Positions 46,545 to 55,806 of a stretch of DNA of 64,000 nt are shown here, piece by piece. Origin of the DNA: Streptomyces sp. NBC_00443 (GTDB lineage: Bacteria; Actinomycetota; Actinomycetes; Streptomycetales; Streptomycetaceae); contig NZ_CP107917.1 in NCBI RefSeq assembly GCF_036014175.1, positions 2,976,001 to 3,040,000 of the forward strand. The letters run 5' to 3'. The notes beneath the pieces were generated by a model, which saw only the letters and a list, made by a program, of their open reading frames with translations, ran no database searches and was not told the origin of the DNA. How positions within the stretch are numbered: the stretch's first letter is position 1; each line of letters starts with the position of its first letter. The position numbers and the translations under genes are program-made.

Positions 46545-47333
46545 ATGCGAACAGAGCTTGTTTCGGAGCCCGGCGATCCGGCCCGCCCCAACGAGGACTT
46601 CGCGAGCGTCGGCCTCCCCGCCTCGGGACAGGGCGGCGTACTGGTGGTCCTGGACGGAGTGACCCCTCCGAGGGGCGAGACGGGCTGTCTGCACTCCGTC
46701 CCCTGGTTCACCGCACGGCTCGGCGGAGCCCTGACCGAACTGACCGTTTCACTCCCCGATGTTCCGCTCGCCGAGGCCCTGGCGCGTGCAATCGCACGGA
46801 CCGCTGAGGCTCACGCGCAAACCTGTGACCTTTCTCACCCGCGCACCCCACAGGCCACAGTGGTTCTGGCCCGCTGGTCGGCGGAGGCGCTGGAGTACCT
46901 GATCCTGTCCGACTCGGCCCTCCTGGTGGAGTCGGCCGACGGCGCGATCACCCCGTACCTGGACGACCGCCTGGCCCGCCTCCCCCGCGCCTCCCTGGCC
47001 ACGGACGCCCTGATCGACGCCCACGTCCGCAACAAGGAGGGCGGCTTCTTCACGGTCGCCGCGGATCCGTCGGTGGCGGCACGGGCGGTGACGGGGGTCC
47101 TGCCGCGCGGCGAGGTGCTGGCGCTGGCCGCGCTGACGGACGGGGCGACCCGCTGGGTGGAGAAGTTCCGGCAGGGCGACTGGGGAGACTGCTTCACCTA
47201 CGTACGCAAGGAGGGGGCGCAGGGACTGGTGGACCGGGTACGGGCGCTGGAGCGGGCCGACGCGGAGGAGCGGACGTTTCTGGGGCGCAGCAAGACGCAC
47301 GACGACGCGACGGTCGTGTACGTGCAGTGGTGA
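46545..47333 (+). CDS. PP2C-like phosphatase-fold protein
   Basis: This 262-residue protein from ATG 46545 has a PP2C-like pattern: 'RPNEDFASVG', 'GVLVVLDGVTPPRGET', 'YLILSDSALLVE', 'LAALTDGATRWVE' and 'THDDATVVYVQW'. The aspartates of DG and TDGA motifs, which bind metal in PP2C phosphatases, are present. A serine/threonine phosphatase role is likely but the domain is divergent. No good Shine-Dalgarno is visible, so it could be leaderless. Confidence 0.75.
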   Translation: MRTELVSEPGDPARPNEDFASVGLPASGQGGVLVVLDGVTPPRGETGCLHSVPWFTARLGGALTELTVSLPDVPLAEALARAIARTAEAHAQTCDLSHPRTPQATVVLARWSAEALEYLILSDSALLVESADGAITPYLDDRLARLPRASLATDALIDAHVRNKEGGFFTVAADPSVAARAVTGVLPRGEVLALAALTDGATRWVEKFRQGDWGDCFTYVRKEGAQGLVDRVRALERADAEERTFLGRSKTHDDATVVYVQW

Positions 47334-47404
47334 GCGTCGGACACGTCGAGCACGTCGAGCACGTCGAGCCGTGAGCGTCGGACACGCGGAGACGTGAGCG
47401 TCGG
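47330..47404 (+). repeat. Short direct repeats after the PP2C-like gene
   Basis: GTGAGCGTCGGACAC occurs at 47330-47344 and 47371-47385, and its first eleven bases again at 47394-47404. Between copies one and two, CACGTCGAG is repeated three times in tandem. The first copy contains the stop codon of the PP2C-like gene, so the repeats probably arose by local duplication of the gene end. Confidence 0.85.
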
Positions 47405-47424
47405 GGCCGCACGCGCCGCGGGGA

Positions 47425-47937
47425 CTACTTCTCCATCCCCCGGTTCAACTGGTTCAGCAGCCGCGCCAGCTCCGCGACCTCGTGCCGGTCCCAGTGGGAG
47501 AGCTGCGCGACGTAGCGCTCCCGCCGCGCCTCGCGCACCTTGGCGACCCGGCCACGCCCCTCCTCCGTGAGGTGCACCAGCCACGCCCGTCCGTCGGCGG
47601 GGTCGGGCTCGCGGGCGACCAGGCCGAGGTCCTCCAGGGCGCGCAGCTGGCGGGACATGGTGGCCTTGCCGACACCGATGTACGCGGCGAGTTCGGTGGC
47701 CCGCAGCCGCCCGGACTCATCCAGACGGACCAACAGGCCGTACGCCGCCGACTCCAGGTCCGGATGGACCTCGCGGGCCATCTCGCCCTGCTTGGCCCGG
47801 GCGCGCCGGAACAGCACCGTCAACTCGCGTTCCAGATCGAGGAACTCGGGCCGGCCCGGACCGCCACCGGACACTCCTTCGGCGGAGGCGCCCCGGGATT
47901 CAACTCGCGGCCCGTCGCCGTTTCCGTCTTCGTGCAC
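47425..47937 (-). CDS. MarR-family regulator
   Basis: This 170-residue winged-helix protein has 'FRRARAKQGEMAREVHPDLE', 'ELAAYIGVGKATMSRQLRAL', 'DLGLVAREPDPADGRAWLVH' and 'LTEEGRGRVAKVREARRERY', the standard MarR arrangement with an extended N-terminus of about 30 Gly/Ser-rich residues. It is convergent with the PP2C-like gene and divergent from the muramidase gene at 48177, which is a possible target. Confidence 0.9.
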   Translation of the reverse strand: MHEDGNGDGPRVESRGASAEGVSGGGPGRPEFLDLERELTVLFRRARAKQGEMAREVHPDLESAAYGLLVRLDESGRLRATELAAYIGVGKATMSRQLRALEDLGLVAREPDPADGRAWLVHLTEEGRGRVAKVREARRERYVAQLSHWDRHEVAELARLLNQLNRGMEK

Positions 47938-48176
47938 GTCAGCCCCTGCCTAGAGTTTCCCGGTCCTGAAAGTTTCCGCCGGCCGCCGTGATTGCCGCAG
48001 CTCCGCCAGTATTTCGCAGGAGTGGACCAACGGCAGCCTCCGGACCCCCTTCCACCTGCTCTTCTGCGCGCCTAGCGTCTGTGCCGGGGCCGTGCACCAG
48101 GGCCCGACCGGCATGCGCACGTCACAGACACGCGCGCTTCCCCACCGAGCGTCACCGAGCCTTCGGAGGCACGCTA

Positions 48177-49007
48177 ATGCCCGTGCACAGACCCGAACCG
48201 CTCCGCCGCCGGCGCCCGCACCTCGCCGGGCTCCTGCTCGCCGCCGTCCTCTCCCTACTCCTCGCCACCCATCCCTCCCCCGCCACCGCCGACGACACCC
48301 CGCCCCGCGGCTCCGCGTACATGGGCATGGGCGTCCTGGCCCACGACGGCGAGGAGACCCTCCCCGCCGATGTCCTGGCCACCCAGACAGAAGGCGTGGA
48401 CGTCTCCAGCCACCAGGGCGACGTCGCCTGGCCGACCCTGTGGAACAGCGGGGTCAAGTGGGCCTACGTGAAGGCCACCGAGGGGACCTACTACACCAAC
48501 CCCTACTTCGCCCAGCAGTACAACGGCTCCTACAACGTCGGCATGATCCGCGGCGCCTACCACTTCGCCACCCCGGACACCACCAATGGAGCCACCCAGG
48601 CCAACTACTTCGTCGACCACGGCGGCGGCTGGTCCCGCGACGGCAGGACCCTGCCGGGCGCCCTCGACATCGAGTGGAACCCGTACGGCGACGCCTGCTA
48701 CGGCAAGACCCCGGCCGCGATGGTCACCTGGATCCGCGACTTCGTGACCCAGTACAAGGCCCGCACCGGCCGCGACCCCGTCATCTACACGGCCACCAGC
48801 TGGTGGAAGCAGTGCACCGGCAACCACAGCGGCTTCGCCTCCGCCAATCCGCTGTGGATCGCGCGGTACGCCGCCGCCGTGGGCGAACTCCCGGCCGGCT
48901 GGAGCTACTACACCATGTGGCAGTACACGTCCTCCGGGCCGACCGTCGGCGACCACAACAGATTCAATGGAGCGCTGGACCGGCTCCAGGCCCTGGCCAA
49001 CGGCTGA
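48177..49007 (+). CDS. Secreted GH25 muramidase (lysozyme)
   Basis: This 276-residue protein from ATG 48177 has GGAGGC upstream. The signal peptide 'RRRRPHLAGLLLAAVLSLLL' is followed by ATHPSPATADD. The GH25 domain has the catalytic aspartate region 'EGVDVSSHQGDVAW', 'KATEGTYYTNPYF', 'GAYHFATPDTTNGATQANYF', 'PGALDIEWNPYGDACYGKTP' (acidic pair DxE) and 'WIARYA'. It hydrolyses peptidoglycan glycan strands outside the cell, in defence, remodelling or scavenging. Confidence 0.95.
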   Translation: MPVHRPEPLRRRRPHLAGLLLAAVLSLLLATHPSPATADDTPPRGSAYMGMGVLAHDGEETLPADVLATQTEGVDVSSHQGDVAWPTLWNSGVKWAYVKATEGTYYTNPYFAQQYNGSYNVGMIRGAYHFATPDTTNGATQANYFVDHGGGWSRDGRTLPGALDIEWNPYGDACYGKTPAAMVTWIRDFVTQYKARTGRDPVIYTATSWWKQCTGNHSGFASANPLWIARYAAAVGELPAGWSYYTMWQYTSSGPTVGDHNRFNGALDRLQALANG

Positions 49008-49044
49008 GCCACAACCACACCCCCCTCCGCAACTGTCTGCGGCG

Positions 49045-49079
49045 AAGGCCCGGGCCTCGTTCACGAGAACCCGGGCCTT
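49045..49079. terminator. Bidirectional terminator between muramidase and lon
   Basis: AAGGCCCGGG (49045-49054) and CCCGGGCCTT (49070-49079) form a perfect 10-bp stem with a 15-base loop. It lies between two convergent genes, 38 bases after the muramidase stop and 20 before the lon stop. A-rich/T-rich ends on the stem suit termination in both directions. Confidence 0.8.
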
Positions 49080-49098
49080 GCCCATCCGGTCGCGTCCG

Positions 49099-51513
49099 TC
49101 ACGCCGCGATCGGAACCTCCGGCGCCGCGCCGTTCGTGGCCGGCGACAGCGCCAGTTCCAGGACCTGGCGGACGTCGGTCACGGCGTGGACGTCGAGCTT
49201 GTCCAGCACCTCGGCCGGGACGTCGTCCAGGTCTGCCTCGTTGCGCTTGGGGATGATCACCGTGGTGACCCCGGCCCGGTGGGCCGCCAGCAGCTTCTGC
49301 TTCACGCCGCCGATCGGCAGCACCCGGCCCGTCAGCGAGACCTCGCCCGTCATCGCCACGTCCGTGCGGACCAGCCGGCCGGACAGGAGCGATGCCAGCG
49401 CCGTCGTCATGGTGATGCCGGCGCTCGGGCCGTCCTTGGGGACCGCGCCCGCCGGGAAGTGGATGTGCACACCCCGGTCCTTGAGGTCGGCGACCGGGAG
49501 CTCCAGCTCCGCGCCGCGCGAACGGAGGAAGGACAGGGCGATCTGTGCGCTCTCCTTCATCACGTCACCCAGCTGGCCGGTCAGCGTCAGACCCGCCGCG
49601 CCCGTCTCCGGGTCGGCCAGCGACGCCTCGACGAACAGGACGTCACCGCCCGCGCCCGTCACGGCCAGTCCGGTCGCCACGCCCGGCACGGCCGTACGGC
49701 GCTCCGCCGGGTCCTGGGCTGACTCGGGCACGTGGTGCGGCCGGCCGATCAGGCCGCGCAGGTCGCCGTCCCCGACGGTGAACGGCAGCTCCCGCTCGCC
49801 CAGTTCGTGCTGTGCCGCCACCTTGCGCAGCAGCCTCGCGATGGACCGCTCCAGGTTGCGGACGCCCGCCTCGCGCGTGTACTCGCCGGCGAGCTTGCGC
49901 AGGGCGCCCTCGTCGAGGGCGACCTCGTCCCTGTTCAGACCCGCCCGCTCCAGCTGACGCGGGAGCAGGTGGTCACGGGCGATGACGATCTTCTCGTCCT
50001 CGGTGTAGCCGTCGAGGCGGACCAGCTCCATACGGTCGAGCAGGGCCTCCGGGATGGCCTCCAGGACGTTGGCGGTGGCGAGGAAGACCACGTCCGACAG
50101 GTCCAGTTCCACTTCGAGGTAGTGGTCACGGAAGGTGTGGTTCTGGGCCGGGTCCAGGACCTCGAGCAGGGCGGCCGCCGGGTCGCCCCGGAAGTCGGAC
50201 CCCACCTTGTCGATCTCGTCGAGCAGGACCACCGGGTTCATCGACCCGGCCTCCTTGATGGCGCGGACGATACGGCCGGGCAGCGCGCCGACGTACGTAC
50301 GCCGGTGGCCGCGGATCTCCGCCTCGTCCCGTACGCCGCCGAGGGCTACGCGGACGAACTTGCGGCCCATGGCGTGCGCCACGGACTCGCCGAGGGAGGT
50401 CTTGCCGACGCCGGGCGGGCCGACCAGCGCCAGCACGGCACCGCCACGCCGGCCGCCGACGACACCCAGGCCGCGGTCGGTACGGCGCTTGCGCACCGCG
50501 AGGTACTCGGTGATCCGCTCCTTCACGTCCTCCAGACCGGCGTGCTCGGCGTCGAGGATCTCCTTGGCGCCGAGGATGTCGTACGCGTCCTCGGTCCGCT
50601 CGTTCCACGGCAGTTCGAGCACGGTGTCGAGCCAGGTCCGGATCCACGACCCCTCGGGCGACTGGTCGGAGGACCGCTCCAGCTTGTCGACCTCCTTGAG
50701 CGCGGCCTCGCGCACGTTCTCGGGGATGTCGGCGGCCTCGACGCGGGCGCGGTAGTCGTCGGACTCCTCGCCGTCCTGTTCGCCGTTGATCTCACGCAGT
50801 TCCTTGCGCACGGCCTCCAGCTGACGCCGCAGCAGGAACTCGCGCTGCTGCTTGTCGACGCCCTCCTGGACGTCCTTGGCAATGGTCTCGGCGACGTCCT
50901 GCTCGGCGAGGTGGTCGCGCAGCTGCTGGGTGGCGAGCTTGAGGCGGGCGACCGGGTCGGCGGTCTCCAGGAGCTCCACCTTCTGCTCGGTGCTCAGGAA
51001 GGGCGAGTACCCGGAGTTGTCGGCGAGGGCGGAGACGTCGTCGATGGCCTGGACGCGGTCGACGACCTGCCAGGCGCCGCGCTTGCGCAGCCACGCGGTG
51101 GCGAGGGCCTTGTACTCCTTCACCAGGTCGGTGACCTGTCCGGGCAGGGGCTCGGGCACGCTCTCGTCGAGGCGGGTCCCCTCGACCCACAGTGCCGCAC
51201 CCGGTCCGGTCGTCCCGGCGCCGATCTTCACGCGGTTGCGACCGCGGATCAGGGCGCCCGGGTCGCCGTCGGCCAGCCGGCCGACCTGCTCGACGGTGCC
51301 GAGCACACCGGTGCTCGCGTACGTCCCGTCGATGCGTGGCACCAGCAGCACCCGTGGCTTTCCTGGCTGTGACCTCGCGGCTGCCTGAGCGGCCTCCACC
51401 GCGGCGCGCACGTCGGCGTCGTTCAGGTCCAGGGGGACCACCATCCCGGGCAGCACCACCTCGTCGTCGAGCGGCAGCACGGGCAAGGTGAGCGGTGTGG
51501 ACGTCGAAGCCAT
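49099..51513 (-). CDS. lon: ATP-dependent Lon protease
   Basis: This is an 804-residue protein from ATG 51511-51513, chosen for AAGGGGAG directly upstream. It has an N-terminal substrate-binding domain (to about 200) and coiled-coil helices, then the AAA+ module with 'GPPGVGKTSLG' (K371) and 'VVLLDEIDKVG'. The C-terminal protease has S697 in 'KDGPSAGITM' and a lysine in 'GGVKQKLLAA'. It degrades misfolded and regulatory proteins. The upstream region carries sequences matching the HspR and ClgR operators, so heat-shock repression and ClgR activation are expected, as reported for Streptomyces lon. Confidence 0.97.
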   Translation of the reverse strand: MASTSTPLTLPVLPLDDEVVLPGMVVPLDLNDADVRAAVEAAQAAARSQPGKPRVLLVPRIDGTYASTGVLGTVEQVGRLADGDPGALIRGRNRVKIGAGTTGPGAALWVEGTRLDESVPEPLPGQVTDLVKEYKALATAWLRKRGAWQVVDRVQAIDDVSALADNSGYSPFLSTEQKVELLETADPVARLKLATQQLRDHLAEQDVAETIAKDVQEGVDKQQREFLLRRQLEAVRKELREINGEQDGEESDDYRARVEAADIPENVREAALKEVDKLERSSDQSPEGSWIRTWLDTVLELPWNERTEDAYDILGAKEILDAEHAGLEDVKERITEYLAVRKRRTDRGLGVVGGRRGGAVLALVGPPGVGKTSLGESVAHAMGRKFVRVALGGVRDEAEIRGHRRTYVGALPGRIVRAIKEAGSMNPVVLLDEIDKVGSDFRGDPAAALLEVLDPAQNHTFRDHYLEVELDLSDVVFLATANVLEAIPEALLDRMELVRLDGYTEDEKIVIARDHLLPRQLERAGLNRDEVALDEGALRKLAGEYTREAGVRNLERSIARLLRKVAAQHELGERELPFTVGDGDLRGLIGRPHHVPESAQDPAERRTAVPGVATGLAVTGAGGDVLFVEASLADPETGAAGLTLTGQLGDVMKESAQIALSFLRSRGAELELPVADLKDRGVHIHFPAGAVPKDGPSAGITMTTALASLLSGRLVRTDVAMTGEVSLTGRVLPIGGVKQKLLAAHRAGVTTVIIPKRNEADLDDVPAEVLDKLDVHAVTDVRQVLELALSPATNGAAPEVPIAA

Positions 51514-51535
51514 GATCTCCCCTTCGGCAGTCAAG

Positions 51536-51554
51536 TTGAGTTATGCCGACTCAA
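51536..51554 (-). promoter_or_regulatory. HAIR element, HspR operator of lon
   Basis: TTGAGT-N7-ACTCAA is present exactly, the core of the HAIR consensus CTTGAGT-N7-ACTCAAG bound by HspR. It starts 23 bases upstream of the lon ATG. Read on the lon strand, the spacer and right arm include CATAAC, a plausible -10 box, so a bound repressor would block the promoter. Confidence 0.88.
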
Positions 51555-51587
51555 TGCACGGGACGCTTCGAATGTTCCCCGGCCTCC

Positions 51588-51601
51588 GTTCGCTGTGAGC
51601 G
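51588..51601 (-). promoter_or_regulatory. ClgR operator upstream of lon
   Basis: GTTCGC-TGTGA-GCG fits the ClgR motif GTTCGC-N5-GCG described for Streptomyces clp and lon promoters. It lies 34 bp upstream of the HAIR element, just beyond the expected -35 region, a typical place for an activator. Confidence 0.75.
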
Positions 51602-51896
51602 ATCAGTTACGCCACAGGCCGTGACCTCGACTTCTGTCGGTAAACGGTGACCGGCACCCGATCCTTCCCGCACCGCCTCCGGTCTCGTCAGCGGCCTGCG
51701 TGAGGGGGTCGTCGACAGCCCGCCGTGCCTGAGGACGTGACGCTGCGCCACGTCAGGTCGGCCCCGGGCGAGATCGCCGTACATGTCGCAGACGCGCGGC
51801 GAGGTCGCCTCCGCCTCCTGGCCGGCCTTCCGCGCCGATACCGAGTTCGCGCGCCAGTGGGGCGGACGGCCCTGGCCGAGTGGCGGGCCGGGGCGT
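51602..51896. other. Intergenic region between lon promoter and rhomboid-like gene
   Basis: These 295 bases show no convincing gene. Short open frames on both strands are Arg-rich and typical of non-coding high-GC DNA. Any terminator of the leftward rhomboid-like gene would lie here, but no strong hairpin with a T run was found. Confidence 0.5.
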
Positions 51897-52751
51897 CTAC
51901 CGCGCGCTGGTCGCGACCCGCGCGTGTGGTCGCCCGAGGTCGGCTGACTCCGCCGCGTACCATCCGCGCACGACCGGCCACATCGCGATCCCTATGGCCA
52001 GGGCGATCAGATGGCCCCAATTGGTCAGCGGGTCCGTGAGATTGACGAGGTCCTGGATCAGCATCCCGCCGAACAGCACCAGCACCGGACACCGAAGCCA
52101 CGGCCGCAGCAGCCCGCTCAGCGCGCCGATGGCCGTGGCGACGCCGAAGCTGACGCCGTAGTCGATGCGGTGCAGCGAGCTGCCGGGAAGGTGGCCGACC
52201 AGCACGGCGAGCCCCACCGGGACCTCGGTGGCGAGGGTGGCCAGGACGTGTCCGGTCAGGAAGACGACGGCCGTGCGCATGCCGCCGATCCGTCGCTCCA
52301 GCGCGGCGAGCACCAACAGGAGGGCAAGCGTGTACGGCGCCACGAACCCGCCCGCGATCCACAGCGCGCTGGCGAGCAGCACCGTCACGGGCATGCCCAC
52401 GAGGTGCGCCACGTCGGTGCTGGAGCCCTGATGCAGGGCGTGGACGAGGGCGGGGTCGGCATACGTGGCGACGAGCGAGGTGACGGCCAGTACGGCGGCG
52501 TAGGCGAGGGTGAACGGCGTACCGGTGGGGGTGGGCAGCAGACGCCAGGGGCGGCAGACGCGGGACAGGGGCGCGGCGGCTCCGGAGGGGCTCGGCGCGG
52601 AGGGCGATGCCGGAACGGCGGTCGTCGCGGTCGCGCCCAGTGGCCCGCGCTGCCGCGGCATCCCGTCCAGCAGCTCGGCCACCTCGGGCAGGCCCGCCCC
52701 ACCGGGCATGGGAGCCGAGCCCGGCACGCCCCCAGCCGCAGTCCGTTCCAA
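51897..52751 (-). CDS. Rhomboid-like integral membrane protein
   Basis: This is a 284-residue protein from TTG 52749-52751, with AAGGGG upstream. After an 80-residue Ala/Pro-rich N-terminus come about six hydrophobic helices, including 'LAYAAVLAVTSLVATYADPA', 'IAGGFVAPYTLALLLVLAAL' and 'MRTAVVFLTGHVLATLATEV'. 'DYGVSFGVATAIGAL' and a histidine in 'NWGHLIALAIGIAMW' recall the rhomboid helices, but the protease GxSG motif is replaced by YGVSFG. It is therefore called rhomboid-like, and protease activity is uncertain. Confidence 0.7.
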   Translation of the reverse strand: MERTAAGGVPGSAPMPGGAGLPEVAELLDGMPRQRGPLGATATTAVPASPSAPSPSGAAAPLSRVCRPWRLLPTPTGTPFTLAYAAVLAVTSLVATYADPALVHALHQGSSTDVAHLVGMPVTVLLASALWIAGGFVAPYTLALLLVLAALERRIGGMRTAVVFLTGHVLATLATEVPVGLAVLVGHLPGSSLHRIDYGVSFGVATAIGALSGLLRPWLRCPVLVLFGGMLIQDLVNLTDPLTNWGHLIALAIGIAMWPVVRGWYAAESADLGRPHARVATSAR

Positions 52752-52944
52752 GGTGAGGCGCCCCTTCCGTTTCCCTCACCCTTCGCCCGCGGCCCACCCG
52801 TGTCTGTGACCGGCGCCACAAGAACGCCGATTCTCAGCAACCTCTCAACAAGCCCCCGGCCCCGTCCCCCATCGAGGGACCCCCCGGCCACTCGCCGTGG
52901 GGAGAAACCTTCAGCGCACCCCGCGGGCCTGCCAGGATGGCCCG

Positions 52945-53622
52945 ATGCCCACTTCGTACGACATCCCCGAAGTCCTGGACCGTCGCGAGGGCCCGCACGG
53001 TGAGGTCGTGCTGCGGCGGCATGGTGAACTGCTCCAGATCATCGCGAACGGCTGCTTCCTCATGGACACCTCCGACGGCCGCTCGGAACGGCTGCTCATC
53101 GACGTGGCACTCGGCGCGCTGGACGGCCGGGCGCGGCCCGACGTGCTGATCGGCGGGCTCGGCGTCGGGTTCTCGCTCGCACATGCCGCCGCCGATCCGC
53201 GCCCGGGAAGGATCACCGTCGTGGAGCGCGAGCGCGCGATTATCGACTGGCATCTCGACGGCCCGTTGTCCGACTTCTCCGCCCCGGCCCTCGCGGACCC
53301 GCGCACGGAGATTCTGGAAACGGATCTCGTGGCACACGTACATGAGACTTCCGCCACGTACGACGCACTGTGTCTCGACATCGACAACGGACCCGGCTGG
53401 ACTGTCACCGAGGGCAACGACAGCCTCTACTCACCGGCCGGACTGGCAGGTTGCGCAGGGGCGTTGAGGCCCGGCGGGGTGCTTGCCGTATGGTCCGCAC
53501 AGCCATCACCGGAATTCGAAGAAACCTTGTGTAATGCCGGATTCCAACAGGTGCGTACCGAAGAGATCCCCGTTGCCCGGGGCGTTCCGGACGTCGTACA
53601 CCTCGCCGTACGACCTGGATAG
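52945..53622 (+). CDS. Spermidine-synthase-like / SAM-dependent methyltransferase-fold protein
   Basis: This 225-residue protein from ATG 52945 has the polyamine-synthase pattern: 'VVLRRHGELLQIIANGCFLM', 'DVLIGGLGVGFSLAHAAADP', 'ITVVERERAIIDWHLDGPLS', 'YDALCLDIDNGPGWTVTEGN'. The glycine loop and the acidic residue binding the ribose are intact. Whether it transfers aminopropyl or methyl groups cannot be told. It stands upstream of the two-component genes and divergent from the rhomboid-like gene. Confidence 0.8.
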   Translation: MPTSYDIPEVLDRREGPHGEVVLRRHGELLQIIANGCFLMDTSDGRSERLLIDVALGALDGRARPDVLIGGLGVGFSLAHAAADPRPGRITVVERERAIIDWHLDGPLSDFSAPALADPRTEILETDLVAHVHETSATYDALCLDIDNGPGWTVTEGNDSLYSPAGLAGCAGALRPGGVLAVWSAQPSPEFEETLCNAGFQQVRTEEIPVARGVPDVVHLAVRPG

Positions 53623-53754
53623 CCGTGGCGCGGTGACTCCCCGTACCCTGCTCACCTGACGCGGATCATTCAAGCGTCAATCGCAAGCATGAGCAGGCAT
53701 AGCCAGTTAGCGGGATCACCCCACGGATTCCGGAAAGCAACTTTGGGGCGGGCG

Positions 53755-54492
53755 ATGGAGCAGACACACACCTCCCACAACGGCACGGCGGCGACCCCGG
53801 GCGCTCAGCGCCGGGTCCTCGTGGTCGAGGACGATCCGACCATCGTGGACGCCATCGCGGCCCGCCTGCGCGCCGAGGGTTTCCTCGTGCAGACCGCGGG
53901 CGACGGTCCGGCGGCGGTCGACACGGCCGAGGCGTGGCAGCCCGACCTGCTGATCCTCGACATCATGCTGCCGGGCTTCGACGGCCTGGAGGTATGCCGC
54001 CGGGTGCAGGCCCAGCGGCCGGTGCCGGTGCTGATGCTGACCGCGCGGGACGACGAGACCGACATGCTGGTCGGGCTCGGCGTCGGCGCCGACGACTACA
54101 TGACCAAGCCGTTCTCGATGCGGGAGCTGGCGGCACGCGTGCATGTGCTGCTGCGCCGCGTCGAGCGGGCGGCGCTGGCCGCCACGACCCCGCGGTCGGG
54201 CATCCTGCGGCTCGGCGAGCTGGAGATCGACCACGCGCAGCGGCGGGTGCGGGTGCGCAGTGAGGATGTTCACCTCACGCCCACCGAGTTCGACCTCCTG
54301 GTGTGCCTGGCGAACACCCCGCGCGCGGTGCTCTCCCGTGAGCAGCTGCTCGCCGAGGTGTGGGACTGGGCGGACGCGTCCGGCACCCGCACGGTCGACA
54401 GCCACATCAAGGCGCTGCGCCGGAAGATCGGCGCCGAGCGGATCCGTACGGTGCACGGCGTGGGCTACGCCCTGGAGACACCCACGCCATGA
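53755..54492 (+). CDS. OmpR-type response regulator
   Basis: This 245-residue protein from ATG 53755 has a receiver domain with the acidic pair 'VVEDDPT', phosphoacceptor D69 in 'LLILDIMLPGFDG', threonine in 'LMLTARDDE' and lysine in 'DYMTKPFS'. The C-terminal winged helix ('LTPTEFDLLVCLANTPRAVL', 'RTVDSHIKALRRKIGAERIR') binds DNA. Translation is coupled to the kinase gene by ATGA, so the two form one system. Confidence 0.95.
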   Translation: MEQTHTSHNGTAATPGAQRRVLVVEDDPTIVDAIAARLRAEGFLVQTAGDGPAAVDTAEAWQPDLLILDIMLPGFDGLEVCRRVQAQRPVPVLMLTARDDETDMLVGLGVGADDYMTKPFSMRELAARVHVLLRRVERAALAATTPRSGILRLGELEIDHAQRRVRVRSEDVHLTPTEFDLLVCLANTPRAVLSREQLLAEVWDWADASGTRTVDSHIKALRRKIGAERIRTVHGVGYALETPTP

Positions 54493-55595
54493 GCGACGGA
54501 CCGGCCGCACGGAGAGGCCCCGGGGAGCCCTGGGGCGGCGTACGTCCGTTCTCGATCAAGACCAAGCTGGGCGCGCTGGTCATCATCGCGGTGCTGATCA
54601 CCACCGGCCTGTCGATGATCGCGGTGCGCACGCAGACGGAGCTGCGCTTCATCACGGTCTTCTCGATGATCGCCACACTGCTCATTACGCAGTTCGTGGC
54701 CCATTCGCTCACCGCGCCGCTGGACGAGATGAACGCGGTGGCCCGGTCCATCTCGCACGGCGACTACACCCGCCGGGTGCGTGAGAACCGCCGCGACGAG
54801 CTGGGCGACCTGGCCGGGACGATCAACCTCATGGCCGACGAGCTGGAGGCCCAGGACCAGCAGCGCAAGGAGCTGGTGGCGAACGTCTCGCACGAGCTGC
54901 GCACCCCGATCGCGGGCCTGCGGGCCGTCCTGGAGAACGTGGTCGACGGCATCGCCGAGGCCGACCCCGAGACCATGCGGACCGCGCTGAAGCAGACCGA
55001 GCGGCTCGGCCGGCTCGTGGAGACGCTCCTGGACCTGTCCCGCCTGGACAACGGCGTCGTACCGCTGCGCATGCGGCGCTTCGAGGTGTGGCCGTACCTG
55101 TCGGGCGTGCTGAAGGAGGCCAACATGGTGTCCTCCGCGCGTGGGGGCATGGCGTCGGGCTCCGGCAGCCACACCCGCACGGACGTCCATCTGCACCTCG
55201 ACGTCTCGCCGCCGGAGCTGACGGCGCACGCCGACCCCGAGCGCATCCACCAGGTCGTCGCCAACCTCATCGACAACGCGATCAAGCACAGCCCGCCGCA
55301 CGGCCGTGTGACGGTCAAGGCGCGGCGCGGGGTGCACCAGGAGTCGCTGGTGCTGGAGGTCCTGGACGAGGGGCCGGGGATTCCGAAGTCGGACTGGCAC
55401 AGGGTCTTCGAGCGTTTCAACCGCGGCGCCGTCCGCCGGCCGCACGGGCCGGGCAGCGACGGCGGTACGGGTCTGGGTCTGGCGATCGCGCGCTGGGCCG
55501 TCGATCTGCACGGCGGCCGGATCGGGGTGGCCGAATCCGAGCGGGGTTGCCGGATTCTTGTCACACTTCCCGGGCAGTCTTCCGAACCAAGTTGA
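54489..55595 (+). CDS. Sensor histidine kinase of the adjacent response regulator
   Basis: This 368-residue protein has two closely spaced transmembrane segments (about 30-50 and 56-75) with almost no extracellular loop between, then HAMP ('SLTAPLDEMNAVARSISHGD'), H box 'NVSHELRTPIAGLRAV' (H135), N box 'NLIDNAIKHSPP', and 'DEGPGIP', 'GTGLGLAIARWAVDLHGGRI'. The tiny external part suggests sensing within the membrane or through another protein. It lies directly upstream of kgd on the same strand. Confidence 0.95.
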   Translation: MSDGPAARRGPGEPWGGVRPFSIKTKLGALVIIAVLITTGLSMIAVRTQTELRFITVFSMIATLLITQFVAHSLTAPLDEMNAVARSISHGDYTRRVRENRRDELGDLAGTINLMADELEAQDQQRKELVANVSHELRTPIAGLRAVLENVVDGIAEADPETMRTALKQTERLGRLVETLLDLSRLDNGVVPLRMRRFEVWPYLSGVLKEANMVSSARGGMASGSGSHTRTDVHLHLDVSPPELTAHADPERIHQVVANLIDNAIKHSPPHGRVTVKARRGVHQESLVLEVLDEGPGIPKSDWHRVFERFNRGAVRRPHGPGSDGGTGLGLAIARWAVDLHGGRIGVAESERGCRILVTLPGQSSEPS

Positions 55596-55806
55596 CGTAA
55601 AGTTCGAAGCGGAGCATCAAGATCCACGTGCGTCCTGCCTGACGGGCACGTGTGATCAGGTACGGACCTGCGCTTTCGGCGCGCCAGGTCGAGATCTCGT
55701 CGTCCCCTCTGCGGTCATCCGAAGCGGAACCACGCTTGTTTCCCGCCATTTCCGGGCCCGAAACACGCTTTCCGATGTGACTTACACGACGATGACCTTG
55801 CTCAGC

